A stretch of 64,000 nt of DNA from an uncultured Alteromonadaceae bacterium (GCA_947503265.1 CANNDC010000002.1:124001-188000); one strand, 5' to 3'. Shown: positions 50,932 to 60,613, numbered from the stretch's first letter. The notes: a model not told the origin generated them from the sequence alone. Numbers and translations are program-made.

Positions 50932-52617
50932 ATGCATGCGACTGAGCAAAAAAATGTGGACAAGGTTTCACAACCGAACCAAGCCAAAGTGACGGCAGAA
51001 AAGCAGTCTGCTTTGGCTAGTAAGGAAGACAATTTGCGTTGGCAACAAATTGCTTATAGTGAAAATAATTCTGCACTTATACAACGAAGTTGTGCCGAGT
51101 GTGAGGCTGAGCAACTTGAAGTTCAACCCATGTTAAACGTAGGTGCAGCAGACTCCCCGTTTGAGAAAGAAGCTGATAGTGTGGCGGACGAAGTAATGAA
51201 TCCGTCCACATCATCCCGCAGCAAAGTCACACATATTTCCAAGTTGTCTAGTTCTACTATTTCAACCAAATCAACTGCAAATACGGGAGGTTTTGGGAGC
51301 AAAGGTGAAATCAAACATGCCACAAAAAATGAATCGCGAGGGCAGGGAATAGAGAGTTATGTTTCATCCTTGAGTGGCAAGGGCCAGCACTTATCTCGCT
51401 CGGAACAAGCGTTTTTCGCTGCTCGTTTTGGACGAACATTTGATGGAGTAAGGTTACATACAGATCAGTCTGCCTATAAAGCGGCGTCTAGCATCAACGC
51501 AAAAGCTTTTACGCATGGCAATCATATTGTGTTTAATCAAGGGGCTTACCAGCCCAATCAGTCAGAGTCTATGCATTTGCTTGCCCATGAATTAACCCAC
51601 ACTGTACAGCAATCTCAAGGACAAGAGTCAAGTATCCAGCGTGAACCCTTGGATGAGGAGCAGTCAGAGTTTAATCCCGATGGAGAATACTCAAAACCGC
51701 CTGCTATGGATTCAGAAACAGCGGAAAAATTAGCCGTCGCTTCTGTGGTGCAGGATTCTACTTCCAATGGCGGGACAGATCAGAAAAATCTGAGCGCAAC
51801 GCCTGCTAGTGACACTCAATCAGGTCCACAACAACTCACTTTGGAAAAACTACTTAGCCAGCCTGATTTAAAACGCGTGTTAAGACACATGGCGAATGAT
51901 TTGGGATACATAGTTGACTTATACCCACCCGGAGAAATTAATACGGCTAAGGCAAATGAATTTAAGGAGCATGGTGTAAAAGGCACACTAATAGACGGAG
52001 TGGCAATATTGACAAGTAAGCTTGGCATCTGGGAAACAGCAGTTGAAGCACGAAAAGAGTTACTAAAAGGACTGAAAGGATTGCCAGCCAAAGCGGTTGA
52101 AGCTGTGCTAAATAAATTATTGGAGATGGGCAAATCTGCAGCGAGCAATGGTCCCACTTCTCCTTATGGGCAGGAACTTACCGCGTATGAAGGCTTCCCT
52201 ATTGTTGGATCGATGGAATTTGAAATGGATATGTCTCCCGCTCCCGCTTTAAAAACCATGCCCAGTATAAAATTCAAGGGCGGTAATATTGGTGGACGTG
52301 TTAAGCCAAACGAGAGGGTAGCAGTAGATTTTACTGTGATTTGGCCTAAATTACGTGAGGACAAAAGCATGCCTGACGGCCAAAAGCGTGTGTTGGAAAG
52401 ATGGCGGATAGATGTTTTAGCTGAATCAGGTGCTTATCAAGTAGGCTTAGAAGGATTAAATGGATGGACTGGATTTAGCCAGTATATTCAGCCCAACAAA
52501 GACAGCGGTACCTTGCGATTTTTTGCGCCGTCTCTGCCCGGATTATATCAAGCTAGGCTTGTCAATACTGAAGGAGTCAAAGCCAGAGTGCTGTTTAGAG
52601 TGGCGGGTTCGACTTAA
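50932..52617 (+). CDS. eCIS-core (DUF4157) domain protein
   Basis: 561 residues, no signal peptide. Residues about 70-90 have FEKEADSVADEVM, and 145-232 the DUF4157 core: LSRSEQAFFAARFGRTFDGV, RLHTDQSAYKAAS, AFTHGNHIVFNQGAYQPN, LLAHELTHTVQQ. The HELTH motif is that of a zincin-like metallopeptidase. DUF4157 domains mark toxins and cargo of extracellular contractile injection systems. Residues 290-561 are unassigned, with a final beta-rich region. No contractile-system genes are in the window, so this is an orphan effector or unrelated DUF4157 protein. Confidence 0.78.
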   Translation: MHATEQKNVDKVSQPNQAKVTAEKQSALASKEDNLRWQQIAYSENNSALIQRSCAECEAEQLEVQPMLNVGAADSPFEKEADSVADEVMNPSTSSRSKVTHISKLSSSTISTKSTANTGGFGSKGEIKHATKNESRGQGIESYVSSLSGKGQHLSRSEQAFFAARFGRTFDGVRLHTDQSAYKAASSINAKAFTHGNHIVFNQGAYQPNQSESMHLLAHELTHTVQQSQGQESSIQREPLDEEQSEFNPDGEYSKPPAMDSETAEKLAVASVVQDSTSNGGTDQKNLSATPASDTQSGPQQLTLEKLLSQPDLKRVLRHMANDLGYIVDLYPPGEINTAKANEFKEHGVKGTLIDGVAILTSKLGIWETAVEARKELLKGLKGLPAKAVEAVLNKLLEMGKSAASNGPTSPYGQELTAYEGFPIVGSMEFEMDMSPAPALKTMPSIKFKGGNIGGRVKPNERVAVDFTVIWPKLREDKSMPDGQKRVLERWRIDVLAESGAYQVGLEGLNGWTGFSQYIQPNKDSGTLRFFAPSLPGLYQARLVNTEGVKARVLFRVAGST

Positions 52618-52645
52618 CTGTAGAATTAACGCTTTGTGGATTTAC

Positions 52646-52679
52646 CGACAGTTAACGCAATGAACTACGCTAACTGTCG
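52646..52679. terminator. Hairpin between convergent genes
   Basis: CGACAGTTA (52646-52654) and TAACTGTCG (52671-52679) form a perfect 9-bp stem between the DUF4157 gene and the cysteine-synthase fusion gene. No long T-run, so the strength is uncertain. Confidence 0.5.
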
Positions 52680-52690
52680 TTAAATTATAC

Positions 52691-54181
52691 TTATCTAGGA
52701 TGGAGCCATTTTGGCAAGAATCCATAGGGTTCGTCTTTCACTGATTTGTTGTATGGGATCGATATTTTGTCTAGGCGTGTTTGCAATGAGCCATCTTTAC
52801 AATCATCAAAAACATCAGTGCAACCTCCTACAAATTCACCATCAATAAAAATTTGTGGGAAGGTATTCCAAGTGGTTTTATCTCTGAGAGCTTCTCGTAT
52901 TTTTTGTCCCATGTTGTCTTCATCGTATTTAACCGAATCGATATCAATGGAAATATAAGGGATCTCGTATTTAGCGAACATTTTTTTAACTGACCAGCAG
53001 AATTCACACCATTCCATGGAAAACATGACAATCGGTTGTTCAGTATCATTAATTAGTTCTTTAACCTTTGATACGGCTTTCTCGTCCAGAGTTATCGGTT
53101 TTTCAGGCTCACTTGATACAGGTGCTGGTGCACTGACATCAAATCGAAAGTTAGGACTTGAACAAGAAATTGCTATTTCCTCTTCGTTCATGTCCTCCTC
53201 TACATCATCAAAAAGTACTGTAGTCATATATCGCTCACCGGTATCGGCTAACATACACAGAATATTGGAGCCTTCCGGAGCGGTTTTCGCTATTTCCAGC
53301 GACGCAGCCAGTGTCGCACCTGAGGTAATACCAACAAAAATCCCTTCTTTTCTGGCGAGATCTCTTGCGCATTCCAACGCACGATTGCCATTTATGGCTA
53401 GATAACCGTCAATGAGCTTTTCAGAGCGCGCATCTTCAGCCAATTTGGAAATAAAGTCCGGAGACCAACCTTGCATTAAATGAGGTCTAAATTTGGGGTG
53501 ACTCGCATTGTTTGCGCCATTTGCATCTTTTGGTTGCGGAATATTACTCGCTAATATCTGTGAATTATCAGGCTCGCAAACCATGATTTTTGTTTCAGGG
53601 CTTCGTTGTTTTAGTACTCGTCCTACCCCATTGACTGTTCCTCCTGAACCAAATCCACTGACCCAGTAATCGAGAGAAATATCCGAGAAGTCATTAAGGA
53701 TTTCTACTGCAGTCGTACTTTCATGAATATCTGCGTTTGCTTGGTTCTCAAATTGACGGGGTTGCCACCAACCATGCTGTTTAGCAAGTTCAGCCGCTTT
53801 GTTTACCATGCCAGAACCTTTTTGACTAGCCGGAGTTAGCACGACTTTTGCGCCAAGAAAGCGAATGAGTTTACGTCTTTCTACACTAAAATTTTCTGCC
53901 ATCGTGATAACTAAAGGATAGCCTTTTTGTGCACATACCATAGCTAGGGCAATACCGGTATTGCCACTGGTTGCTTCGACAATAGTTTGACCGGGCTTGA
54001 GTTCGCCTTTGCGTTCAGCATCTTCAATCACACCTAATGCAAGCCTATCTTTGACCGACCCCAACGGGTTGAATGATTCAACCTTAGCGTAGAGGTTCAC
54101 ACCTGCGGGTGCTATGTTGTTAATCTTAACAACGGGTGTATTACCAATTGTCTCAAGAATATTGTTATATCGTGTAGTCAT
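52691..54181 (-). CDS. Cysteine-synthase-like PLP enzyme fused to glutaredoxin
   Basis: 496 residues. Residues 1-330 are a CysK/CBS-family fold-type II PLP enzyme: NPLGSVKDR (PLP Lys), EATSGNTGIALAM (substrate loop), GFGSGGTVNG (phosphate loop), TSGATLAAS. Residues 375-496 are a glutaredoxin with active-site CEFC (MEWCEFCWSVKKMF) and TFPQIFIDGEFVGGCTD. The fusion suggests self-contained redox control or thiol delivery in a beta-replacement reaction. Overlaps the PLP decarboxylase by one base, so they are one operon. Product unknown; could be cysteine or a non-standard amino acid such as a diaminopropionate-type precursor (inference). Confidence 0.88.
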   Translation of the reverse strand: MTTRYNNILETIGNTPVVKINNIAPAGVNLYAKVESFNPLGSVKDRLALGVIEDAERKGELKPGQTIVEATSGNTGIALAMVCAQKGYPLVITMAENFSVERRKLIRFLGAKVVLTPASQKGSGMVNKAAELAKQHGWWQPRQFENQANADIHESTTAVEILNDFSDISLDYWVSGFGSGGTVNGVGRVLKQRSPETKIMVCEPDNSQILASNIPQPKDANGANNASHPKFRPHLMQGWSPDFISKLAEDARSEKLIDGYLAINGNRALECARDLARKEGIFVGITSGATLAASLEIAKTAPEGSNILCMLADTGERYMTTVLFDDVEEDMNEEEIAISCSSPNFRFDVSAPAPVSSEPEKPITLDEKAVSKVKELINDTEQPIVMFSMEWCEFCWSVKKMFAKYEIPYISIDIDSVKYDEDNMGQKIREALRDKTTWNTFPQIFIDGEFVGGCTDVFDDCKDGSLQTRLDKISIPYNKSVKDEPYGFLPKWLHPR

Positions 54182-55659
54182 TATGAAACTTTCCTTTGTT
54201 CTGTTGTATTGTTAATTCTTTCTTCGAATTGTTGACCGATTGCCAAAACTTCATCCAGCAGTGAATAGACGTGCTGCCAGTTGGTGCGTGCTCCAACAAA
54301 GCAGGGGCGAATAGCAATTTTCTCGTCAATAACAGCCGTACTGGGAATATTGGTGCCATTTTGAACAAGTTGACGATGAATCCGTTTGTTAAGCTCATTG
54401 AGATCATTGTGAGATGCAGATACATAACGGAAACAACAGATTGACAGTGTCGGTTGCATCAGCAATTCGAGGTTGGGATGGGCAAGGGCTTTATTTGCAA
54501 GCCATCTTGCCATTGCGATGTGCCGGCAAATGCGAGCTCTCATACCTTCCTTGCCAATTTCTCTAATCAATGCCCAGACCACAGCGCCACGACAAGGAGC
54601 TGACAGTTCAACACCAAAGTCGCTGTATGGAATGCCCAGTGAGTCCATTGAATGCTGCACGTTTTCGTTGGTAACCGACCCTTCTAAATAGTCTGAAGCG
54701 CCTTGAGAGAATGCACGGCTTAATAAATTGCGATCGCGAACAAATGTTGCGCCTACGCCCACAGGAGCGCCCAACCATTTATGTGGATCGATTGTCACAG
54801 AGTCTGCACGTTCCAATCCATCATATAAATGTCGTATTTTAGGGGCGAGAATGCCGGGTAACCCATAGGCACCATCGATATGAAACCAAACATCAAATAG
54901 TTGCGCCAAATCCGCCATTTTAGCCAGTGGATCTATGGCTCCTGTCGAGGTGGCACCTGCATTTGCTACTATGGCCATGGGAATTATTTGGGCTTCAATA
55001 TCTTGTTGAATTTGGATCTTTAGCGATTCAGTACACATTCGACCTGAACGATCAGTTTTAATATGCACCACGGAGTTTTGCCCCATACCTAACACGGCAA
55101 TTGCCCGATGTACGGTACGATGGCTAGCTTCTGTTGCGTATACTCGGCATTGGCCCCGAACTCCGTCCATAGCAGGGTTAATACCGATGCGTTCAAACGC
55201 AAATTGTCGCGCTGCGCCTAAACCTACGATATTGGCAACCGAGCCTCCGCTGCTATATATGCCTTTCATTCGCGATGGAAGTTCAAACAAATCTGCTAAC
55301 CACTGCAAAGATTTTTCTTCTAGGAAATTAAATGCAGTCATGCCTATTCGCTGAGGGGCCGCAACTGCCGCCGCGAGGTTGGCCAAGGCACCTGCGCTGG
55401 TGGCGCCTGTTGTAATAAAAGACGTACATCCTGGATTTGGTATGGCTGAACCATTGGGGACGAGCAATTGATTGATCTCATGCGCTACCTTGTCTATGCC
55501 GCAGCCTTTTTCAGGTAGCGGAATATCTAGACATGGTTGCCAGGAGTTAATTGAGACTAGGGCGTCGTCATGTTTGAACTCCAGAAAAGTGTCAAGGTGC
55601 TTCCCCAAGTCTTGCATTAGCGTGCCAAGTTTGGCTGTTTCCGCTAGGTCGTTCGACAT
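54181..55659 (-). CDS. Group II PLP-dependent amino-acid decarboxylase
   Basis: 492 residues. Fold-type I decarboxylase of the DOPA/glutamate/diaminobutyrate group: SSGGSVANIVGL, WFHIDGAYGLPG (PLP-pyridine Asp), TIDPHKWLGAPVGVG (PLP Lys in DPHKW). No N-terminal signal, so cytoplasmic. Operonic with the cysteine-synthase/glutaredoxin fusion (TAATG coupling). Substrate cannot be read off; candidates include aromatic or sulfur-containing amino acids. Confidence 0.88.
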   Translation of the reverse strand: MSNDLAETAKLGTLMQDLGKHLDTFLEFKHDDALVSINSWQPCLDIPLPEKGCGIDKVAHEINQLLVPNGSAIPNPGCTSFITTGATSAGALANLAAAVAAPQRIGMTAFNFLEEKSLQWLADLFELPSRMKGIYSSGGSVANIVGLGAARQFAFERIGINPAMDGVRGQCRVYATEASHRTVHRAIAVLGMGQNSVVHIKTDRSGRMCTESLKIQIQQDIEAQIIPMAIVANAGATSTGAIDPLAKMADLAQLFDVWFHIDGAYGLPGILAPKIRHLYDGLERADSVTIDPHKWLGAPVGVGATFVRDRNLLSRAFSQGASDYLEGSVTNENVQHSMDSLGIPYSDFGVELSAPCRGAVVWALIREIGKEGMRARICRHIAMARWLANKALAHPNLELLMQPTLSICCFRYVSASHNDLNELNKRIHRQLVQNGTNIPSTAVIDEKIAIRPCFVGARTNWQHVYSLLDEVLAIGQQFEERINNTTEQRKVS

Positions 55660-55964
55660 ATCAAAACCTCAATAAAATAGAGTTAAAATGGATTTGCACA
55701 CCGACAAAGTGTGCACGTTATTTAGCCGAGTAACTGTAAATCGCTCGCTAGATAAACTGGAACGGGATGAATAATAGGATTTCGATTTAACACTTGCTTG
55801 AAGGAGATATGTTTTTATTGTGGAGAAACTATGTAGAACTCTGAATATTAGGGAATTAGGGGGTTCAGAGCTTGAATCTACTCCATAAATCTCTATTCTG
55901 GGTACCATTCTAGAACCAGAATCAAACTACACGATCTAGTTTTCCACAACTGAAAGAGATAAAT
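55660..55964. promoter_or_regulatory. Divergent promoter region with mini-ORF and palindrome
   Basis: AAGGAG precedes an ATG at 55809 that opens an 11-codon frame (MFLLWRNYVEL, stop 55842-55844), a possible leader peptide. ATTCTGG (55895-55901) and CCAGAAT (55916-55922) form a 7-bp inverted repeat 42 bp before the alcohol dehydrogenase start, a possible operator. Neither is proven. Confidence 0.3.
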
Positions 55965-56966
55965 ATGATCAAAGCGTATGCGGCAAAATCTAAAGGCGCA
56001 AAACTGGAATTATTCGAATATGATCCCGGCGAGCTTGGAGAACATCAGGTAGAGATAGATGTTGAATCCTGTGGCATCTGTCACAGTGATCTTAGTATGT
56101 TAGATAATGAATGGGGTATGACTCGATACCCGTTTGTTCCCGGTCATGAAGTGATTGGAGTTATTTCTGCAAAAGGAGAAAAGGTCACATCTCTAGCGAT
56201 TGGGGACCGTGTGGGGCTGGGATGGCAATCTGGTTACTGCAATACATGTACACCTTGTCAGTCTGGAGATCATAACTTGTGTGCTCGAGCGCAAGGAACC
56301 ATAGTGCGTCGTCATGGTGGGTTCGCTGATAAAGTGCGCGCACAAGACAATGCGGTGGTGAGTTTGCCTGACGGCGTCAATCCAGATTCTGCTGGCCCTA
56401 TGTTTTGTGGTGGAATTACTGTGTTTAATCCTTTAGTGCAGTTTGACGTTAAACCTACCTCAAAAGTTGGCGTTATCGGAATTGGTGGGCTAGGGCATAT
56501 GGCATTGCAGTTTTTAAATGCGTGGGGATGTGAAGTCACTGCTTTTTCTTCTAGCGCTAGCAAGACCAAAGAAGCCATGGATATGGGCGCGCATAACGTC
56601 ATCAATAGTACCAATGAGCACGAGTTACAAAGTGCAGCCGGGCAATTTGATTTTATACTTTCAACGGTCAATGTGACGCTAGATTGGGAAGCCTACATAT
56701 CAACCTTGTCTCCAAAAGGTCGTTTGCATTTTGTCGGTGCGACACTTGAGCCTCTAAATATTGGAGTGTTTTCGCTTATGGGTGGACAGAAATCAGTTTC
56801 AAGCTCGCCTGTTGGAAGCCCTGAAACTATCAAGAAGATGCTTGAATTTGCGGCCTTACATCGCATTGAACCTGTGACTGAATATTTCAGTTTTGACCAA
56901 GTTAATCAAGCGATAGAAAGGCTTCGAGAGGGTAAGGCTCACTATCGGATTGTGCTCAAACGCTAA
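55965..56966 (+). CDS. Zinc-dependent alcohol dehydrogenase (MDR family)
   Basis: 333 residues. Catalytic zinc: CGICHSDL (Cys37) and PGHEVIG; structural zinc: four Cys in YCNTCTPCQSGDHNLC. Rossmann motif GVIGIGGLGHMALQF (residues about 165-179). This is the NADP-preferring cinnamyl-alcohol/YahK-like branch, which reduces diverse aldehydes. Cytoplasmic, monocistronic. Its 3' end overlaps the convergent HlyD gene by 4 bp. Confidence 0.93.
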   Translation: MIKAYAAKSKGAKLELFEYDPGELGEHQVEIDVESCGICHSDLSMLDNEWGMTRYPFVPGHEVIGVISAKGEKVTSLAIGDRVGLGWQSGYCNTCTPCQSGDHNLCARAQGTIVRRHGGFADKVRAQDNAVVSLPDGVNPDSAGPMFCGGITVFNPLVQFDVKPTSKVGVIGIGGLGHMALQFLNAWGCEVTAFSSSASKTKEAMDMGAHNVINSTNEHELQSAAGQFDFILSTVNVTLDWEAYISTLSPKGRLHFVGATLEPLNIGVFSLMGGQKSVSSSPVGSPETIKKMLEFAALHRIEPVTEYFSFDQVNQAIERLREGKAHYRIVLKR

Positions 56967-58207
56967 CGTTTAGTCACCGACAAAATAGGGTCGAGCAGCC
57001 ACTGTAATATGGTGCGATTCTCTAGTGTGATATCGGCATTGACCAACATCCCGGATTTTAATGGTATGGCTTGCCCTTTTACCTCGATGGCCTGCTGCTC
57101 AATAGCGACTTTGACTAAATAAAAGGATTCTTGCATAGAAATAGGCAGATCAAGGTCATTAGGGACAAACACACTTTCTGATACATGGATGATTTCACCT
57201 TCAAATATTCCAAAACGTTGATAAGGAAATGCGTCGTATTGAATTTTGGTCGTCTGGTTTGGCTCGATCAATCCGATTGCCCTACTAGGCACCAGCAATT
57301 GTGCATATAATTTAGATTCTGGTGGGCTAATTGTCAGTATAGGGCGTTGGCTTTTTACATGAGTACCTTCATCGATCAACAAACTATTGATTTCGCCGTC
57401 TATAGGTGAAGAGATAAGGTACCCATTGGCTTGATTGATAGTGGCTAATTGTTGATGCAAGACTTCTTTTCGCGCATTTAGGTTATTGCGATTTTCTATA
57501 TAGCGAAAATGCAGAGAAGTGTGGTTGTTTTGTTCAGCAATAAGCTGTCCATTTAACACCAAAAGCTGTCTTTTTGCCTCTGCAAGTGTCTGTTTGTTGC
57601 GCAATAACGCCAACTGCTTTTCATCATATAAACGTTTGGATACAAAACCTCTATCGAGCAGATTTTCCATGTCTCGCTGATGTTGTGTCGCTAAAGATAA
57701 CTCTTCCTTTAGGAATAGCAATTTTTGCTTTTGTTCTTCTATTTCCAGCTCTAAGGCTTGAGTTTTGTTTTGGATCATTAATCCTTGATGGGTTTGCTGT
57801 TGATAAGAGTTTGCGATCAGTTGTTCAATATTCTGCAACTCTCGCTCTTTAGATAAGGCAATTTTATGTTGGGTATCGACACCTGTTTTCGATATTTTGT
57901 TTAAACGTATTCTGGCGAGAGGTTGGCCTTTTTTAATGGATTGACCTTCTTCAACTAACACACTTTCTAATTCGCCACTTTGCTCAGTGAATACTCGTAC
58001 AACATCGTTTTCAGATTTTAGAAAGCCGCTTGCAGATTCTTTTCGAGCATAGTTATTGGTTGCAACGAATGAAAGACACACGCCAATCGATAGAGCAATG
58101 GCAAACGTGATAACGAAGTAGCTGGTGGGTTGACTCAAGATAACTTCACCCCAAAGCCTTGCGCGTTGGTGTTCAATTGCTTCACGCCTGAACAAAGAAG
58201 TACTCAT
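56963..58207 (-). CDS. HlyD-family periplasmic adaptor of a peptide exporter
   Basis: 414 residues. One N-terminal transmembrane helix (residues about 31-50), biotinyl-lipoyl half (GELESVLVEEGQSIKKGQPL), long coiled-coil hairpin (residues 105-235), second lipoyl half (YLISSPIDGEINSLLIDEGT) and a beta-barrel end. Pairs with the peptidase-containing ABC transporter, whose stop codon overlaps this start by 4 bp. It would bridge the exporter to a TolC-like outer-membrane channel encoded elsewhere. Confidence 0.92.
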   Translation of the reverse strand: MSTSLFRREAIEHQRARLWGEVILSQPTSYFVITFAIALSIGVCLSFVATNNYARKESASGFLKSENDVVRVFTEQSGELESVLVEEGQSIKKGQPLARIRLNKISKTGVDTQHKIALSKERELQNIEQLIANSYQQQTHQGLMIQNKTQALELEIEEQKQKLLFLKEELSLATQHQRDMENLLDRGFVSKRLYDEKQLALLRNKQTLAEAKRQLLVLNGQLIAEQNNHTSLHFRYIENRNNLNARKEVLHQQLATINQANGYLISSPIDGEINSLLIDEGTHVKSQRPILTISPPESKLYAQLLVPSRAIGLIEPNQTTKIQYDAFPYQRFGIFEGEIIHVSESVFVPNDLDLPISMQESFYLVKVAIEQQAIEVKGQAIPLKSGMLVNADITLENRTILQWLLDPILSVTKR

Positions 58208-60297
58208 TTCGTTAACTCGACTAATTTTCCTGACTTCATCTCAAAAATACGATCTGACATGTCCATCAGTGCTGGTCTGTGAGCGATAATTATTCGCGTA
58301 ATCGGAAGCTGTTTAATTAACTTGGCGATTTGGAATTCAGTTTCCTGATCTAAATTAGCAGTCCCCTCGTCCAGCAAGAGAATTTGTGGTTTTTTGTAGA
58401 GCGCCCGGGCGAGCAAAACACGTTGTTTTTGACCTCCAGATAAGGTGCTTCCCATGTCTCCTATCAAGGTGTTGTATCCCATAGGATTCCGTTGTATTTC
58501 GTGGTGGAGACACACTTTTTTGGCACAATCCTCTACTAATGTCATATCCATATTCGGATCAAAAAAACAAATGTTGTCGGCAATGGTTCCAGAAAGGAGT
58601 TGATCCTCTTGCATCACCACACCCAAGGAATTACGAAAGTGTGATTTATCCATTTGTTGAATTGGGATGCTGTCTATTTTGATTTCGCCTGAAGTAGGGA
58701 GGGTAATGCCAATCAAAATCTTAAATAGGGTGGTTTTTCCCGCTCCCGATGCACCTGAAATGGCTAGCATTTCGCCTGCTCGAATATCGAGATAGAGATC
58801 GTCAATCACAAGGTTTTCCAACTCTCCGTAGCGATAATTGATTCCCTTTAAACTGATATTTCCTGAAATAGAGCGGGTTGAGTTGCCACAAGTTGAAGGT
58901 TCTACATCAAGGGCATATTCGGGTTGAGTATGAACAATATCTGCCAAGCGCGTAAGGTGCATTTTCAGCATGCGAAACGAAATTAACTGAGCGATTAACG
59001 CATTCATTTTGCCTGAAAACTGACCTGCATAGGCTTGATATGCGAATAACATTCCAATGGTCATCGCGCCATCTATGACTAAATTAGCGCCAATGAACAG
59101 GGTAATGATAGTTTGCCCCAAAGCTATGATGCTCGTAAAAATACCCAGATTTAGATTGAATTTTGCTAGCCCAATATTGGCATTGAGAGTTTCCACTGCG
59201 TGATTTTGCCAAAGCCCTTCTCGAGCCGTTTCTTGGTTGTATATTTTAATTGCTCTGGCTGCTCTGATGGTTTCCAAAAAGTTAGAGTTTTCTTTCGCAC
59301 CAAGATGAATAATATCTTGATTCTTTTGTTTAATAATCGGAAACGTGAGCCACTGAATAACAAATCCTACTGATAAAAAACCTAGCACCGTCAAGGTCAA
59401 ACTAGTGCTGTAATAAAAGGCCAGTATCAAGGTGCTGATAGCCATTATGGAATCTAAAATCGTGGCAATGATACCGTTAGTAAAAAGTTGAGCTATGGGC
59501 GCTAAGGAACCAAAGCGTGAGGTAATATCACCAATATGACGTTTTTCGAAAAATTCGGTGGGCAGTCTGAGTAGGTGTCGAAACAGGTTAATTCGCATTT
59601 GAAAATTCAGCGCATTAGAAAAGTGCAGCATCACTAGCGAACGCAGATAAGTAATAGCAATGTTGATCACGCCGAGTAATGCAAACCCAATAGCCAGTAC
59701 TACTAGAAAATCACTGTCTTTTTTGGTTATCACATCATCCACAACCATCTGCTGGTATAAAGGGGAAGTCAGCGCAAATATTTGTAAGAAGACCGATAGG
59801 ATAAACGCTTGAATCAAACTCCTTTTTAAACCAGAGATACGCGACCAAAAATCCGTCAATCGGACGGGTTTGATTTCGTCCTTTTGTTCAAACTGTTTGG
59901 AAGGGCGAAGTTCTACGGCCACTCCAGTGAAATGTTTGGATAGCTCATCTATGTTGATTTTGACTTCGCCTTTGGCAGGATCATGAATAGTAAATTGGTT
60001 TCTGCGACTTTTAGTTAATACCACGAAGTGGTTCATGTCCCAATGCAGAATTGCAGGGGTGACTAGTGTGCTCAAACCCTCAATCTCTGTGCGTAAAGGT
60101 CTTGCACTGAGACCTATCTTACTAGCGATTTCAATCAGACTCTTTAAGTTGGTTCCCTTTAAAGAAACTGGGAATTTTCTGCGCAGAGTCGAAAGATCTA
60201 TCTTGTAGCCATGATGAAAACAAATTGTCGCGAGACACGCCAAACTGCATTCCGCTGCTTCTGATTGCAGAATGGGTTCAGGCAGTCGACCAAACAT
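58204..60297 (-). CDS. Peptidase-containing ABC transporter (C39, bacteriocin-type)
   Basis: 697 residues. C39 peptidase: QSEAAECSLACLA (Gln11, Cys17), HWDMNHFVVL (His90), DPAKG (Asp106). Six-helix ABC membrane domain (about 160-440). ATPase: Walker A SGASGAGKTT, signature LSGGQKQR, Walker B ILLLDEGT, H-loop AHRP. Such PCATs remove double-glycine leaders and export peptides such as bacteriocins. All catalytic residues are present. No double-glycine precursor is recognisable next to it; the substrate may be elsewhere. First gene of the two-gene operon. Confidence 0.94.
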   Translation of the reverse strand: MFGRLPEPILQSEAAECSLACLATICFHHGYKIDLSTLRRKFPVSLKGTNLKSLIEIASKIGLSARPLRTEIEGLSTLVTPAILHWDMNHFVVLTKSRRNQFTIHDPAKGEVKINIDELSKHFTGVAVELRPSKQFEQKDEIKPVRLTDFWSRISGLKRSLIQAFILSVFLQIFALTSPLYQQMVVDDVITKKDSDFLVVLAIGFALLGVINIAITYLRSLVMLHFSNALNFQMRINLFRHLLRLPTEFFEKRHIGDITSRFGSLAPIAQLFTNGIIATILDSIMAISTLILAFYYSTSLTLTVLGFLSVGFVIQWLTFPIIKQKNQDIIHLGAKENSNFLETIRAARAIKIYNQETAREGLWQNHAVETLNANIGLAKFNLNLGIFTSIIALGQTIITLFIGANLVIDGAMTIGMLFAYQAYAGQFSGKMNALIAQLISFRMLKMHLTRLADIVHTQPEYALDVEPSTCGNSTRSISGNISLKGINYRYGELENLVIDDLYLDIRAGEMLAISGASGAGKTTLFKILIGITLPTSGEIKIDSIPIQQMDKSHFRNSLGVVMQEDQLLSGTIADNICFFDPNMDMTLVEDCAKKVCLHHEIQRNPMGYNTLIGDMGSTLSGGQKQRVLLARALYKKPQILLLDEGTANLDQETEFQIAKLIKQLPITRIIIAHRPALMDMSDRIFEMKSGKLVELTK

Positions 60298-60490
60298 ACT
60301 GACTTCCTTGTATTTTCGACTAAATCCGTTTTAGTCCAATATTGCTAATGTCAGCTAAATATGGATATTAGCCGTAAATTCGTCAAGTGCAGTTCTGATT
60401 TTGTTCACAGGTTGAGCGCTTATTGCTAGTCCAGCAATGTATTAGGGGAAAGGGGAATTGACAGAGGGAGAGCTAACGCATTTTCTCTAA

Positions 60491-60570
60491 GAAAATAAGA
60501 AAATAAGAAAATAAGAAAATAAGAAAATAAGAAAATAAGAAAATAAGAAAATAAGAAAATAAGAAAATAA
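60491..60570. repeat. Ten perfect copies of octamer GAAAATAA
   Basis: Ten head-to-tail 8-bp units with no variation, located between the exporter start (60297) and the terminator of the next minus-strand gene. Octanucleotide tracts mutate by slippage. Here it lies about 190 bp upstream of the exporter gene, within its probable promoter region. Confidence 0.95.
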
Positions 60571-60585
60571 TAAATAGACCAATAA

Positions 60586-60613
60586 AAAAGCCCCTTCACA
60601 AAAGGGGCTTTTA
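60586..60613 (-). terminator. Rho-independent terminator
   Basis: AAAAGCCCCTT / AAAAGGGGCTTTT hairpin. On the minus strand it is followed by six Ts, placing it as the terminator of the small gene ending at 60634. Confidence 0.85.

Noticed and set aside
60491..60570. Octamer tract considered as a CRISPR array
   Set aside because: Contiguous 8-bp units with no spacers; it is a simple tandem repeat.
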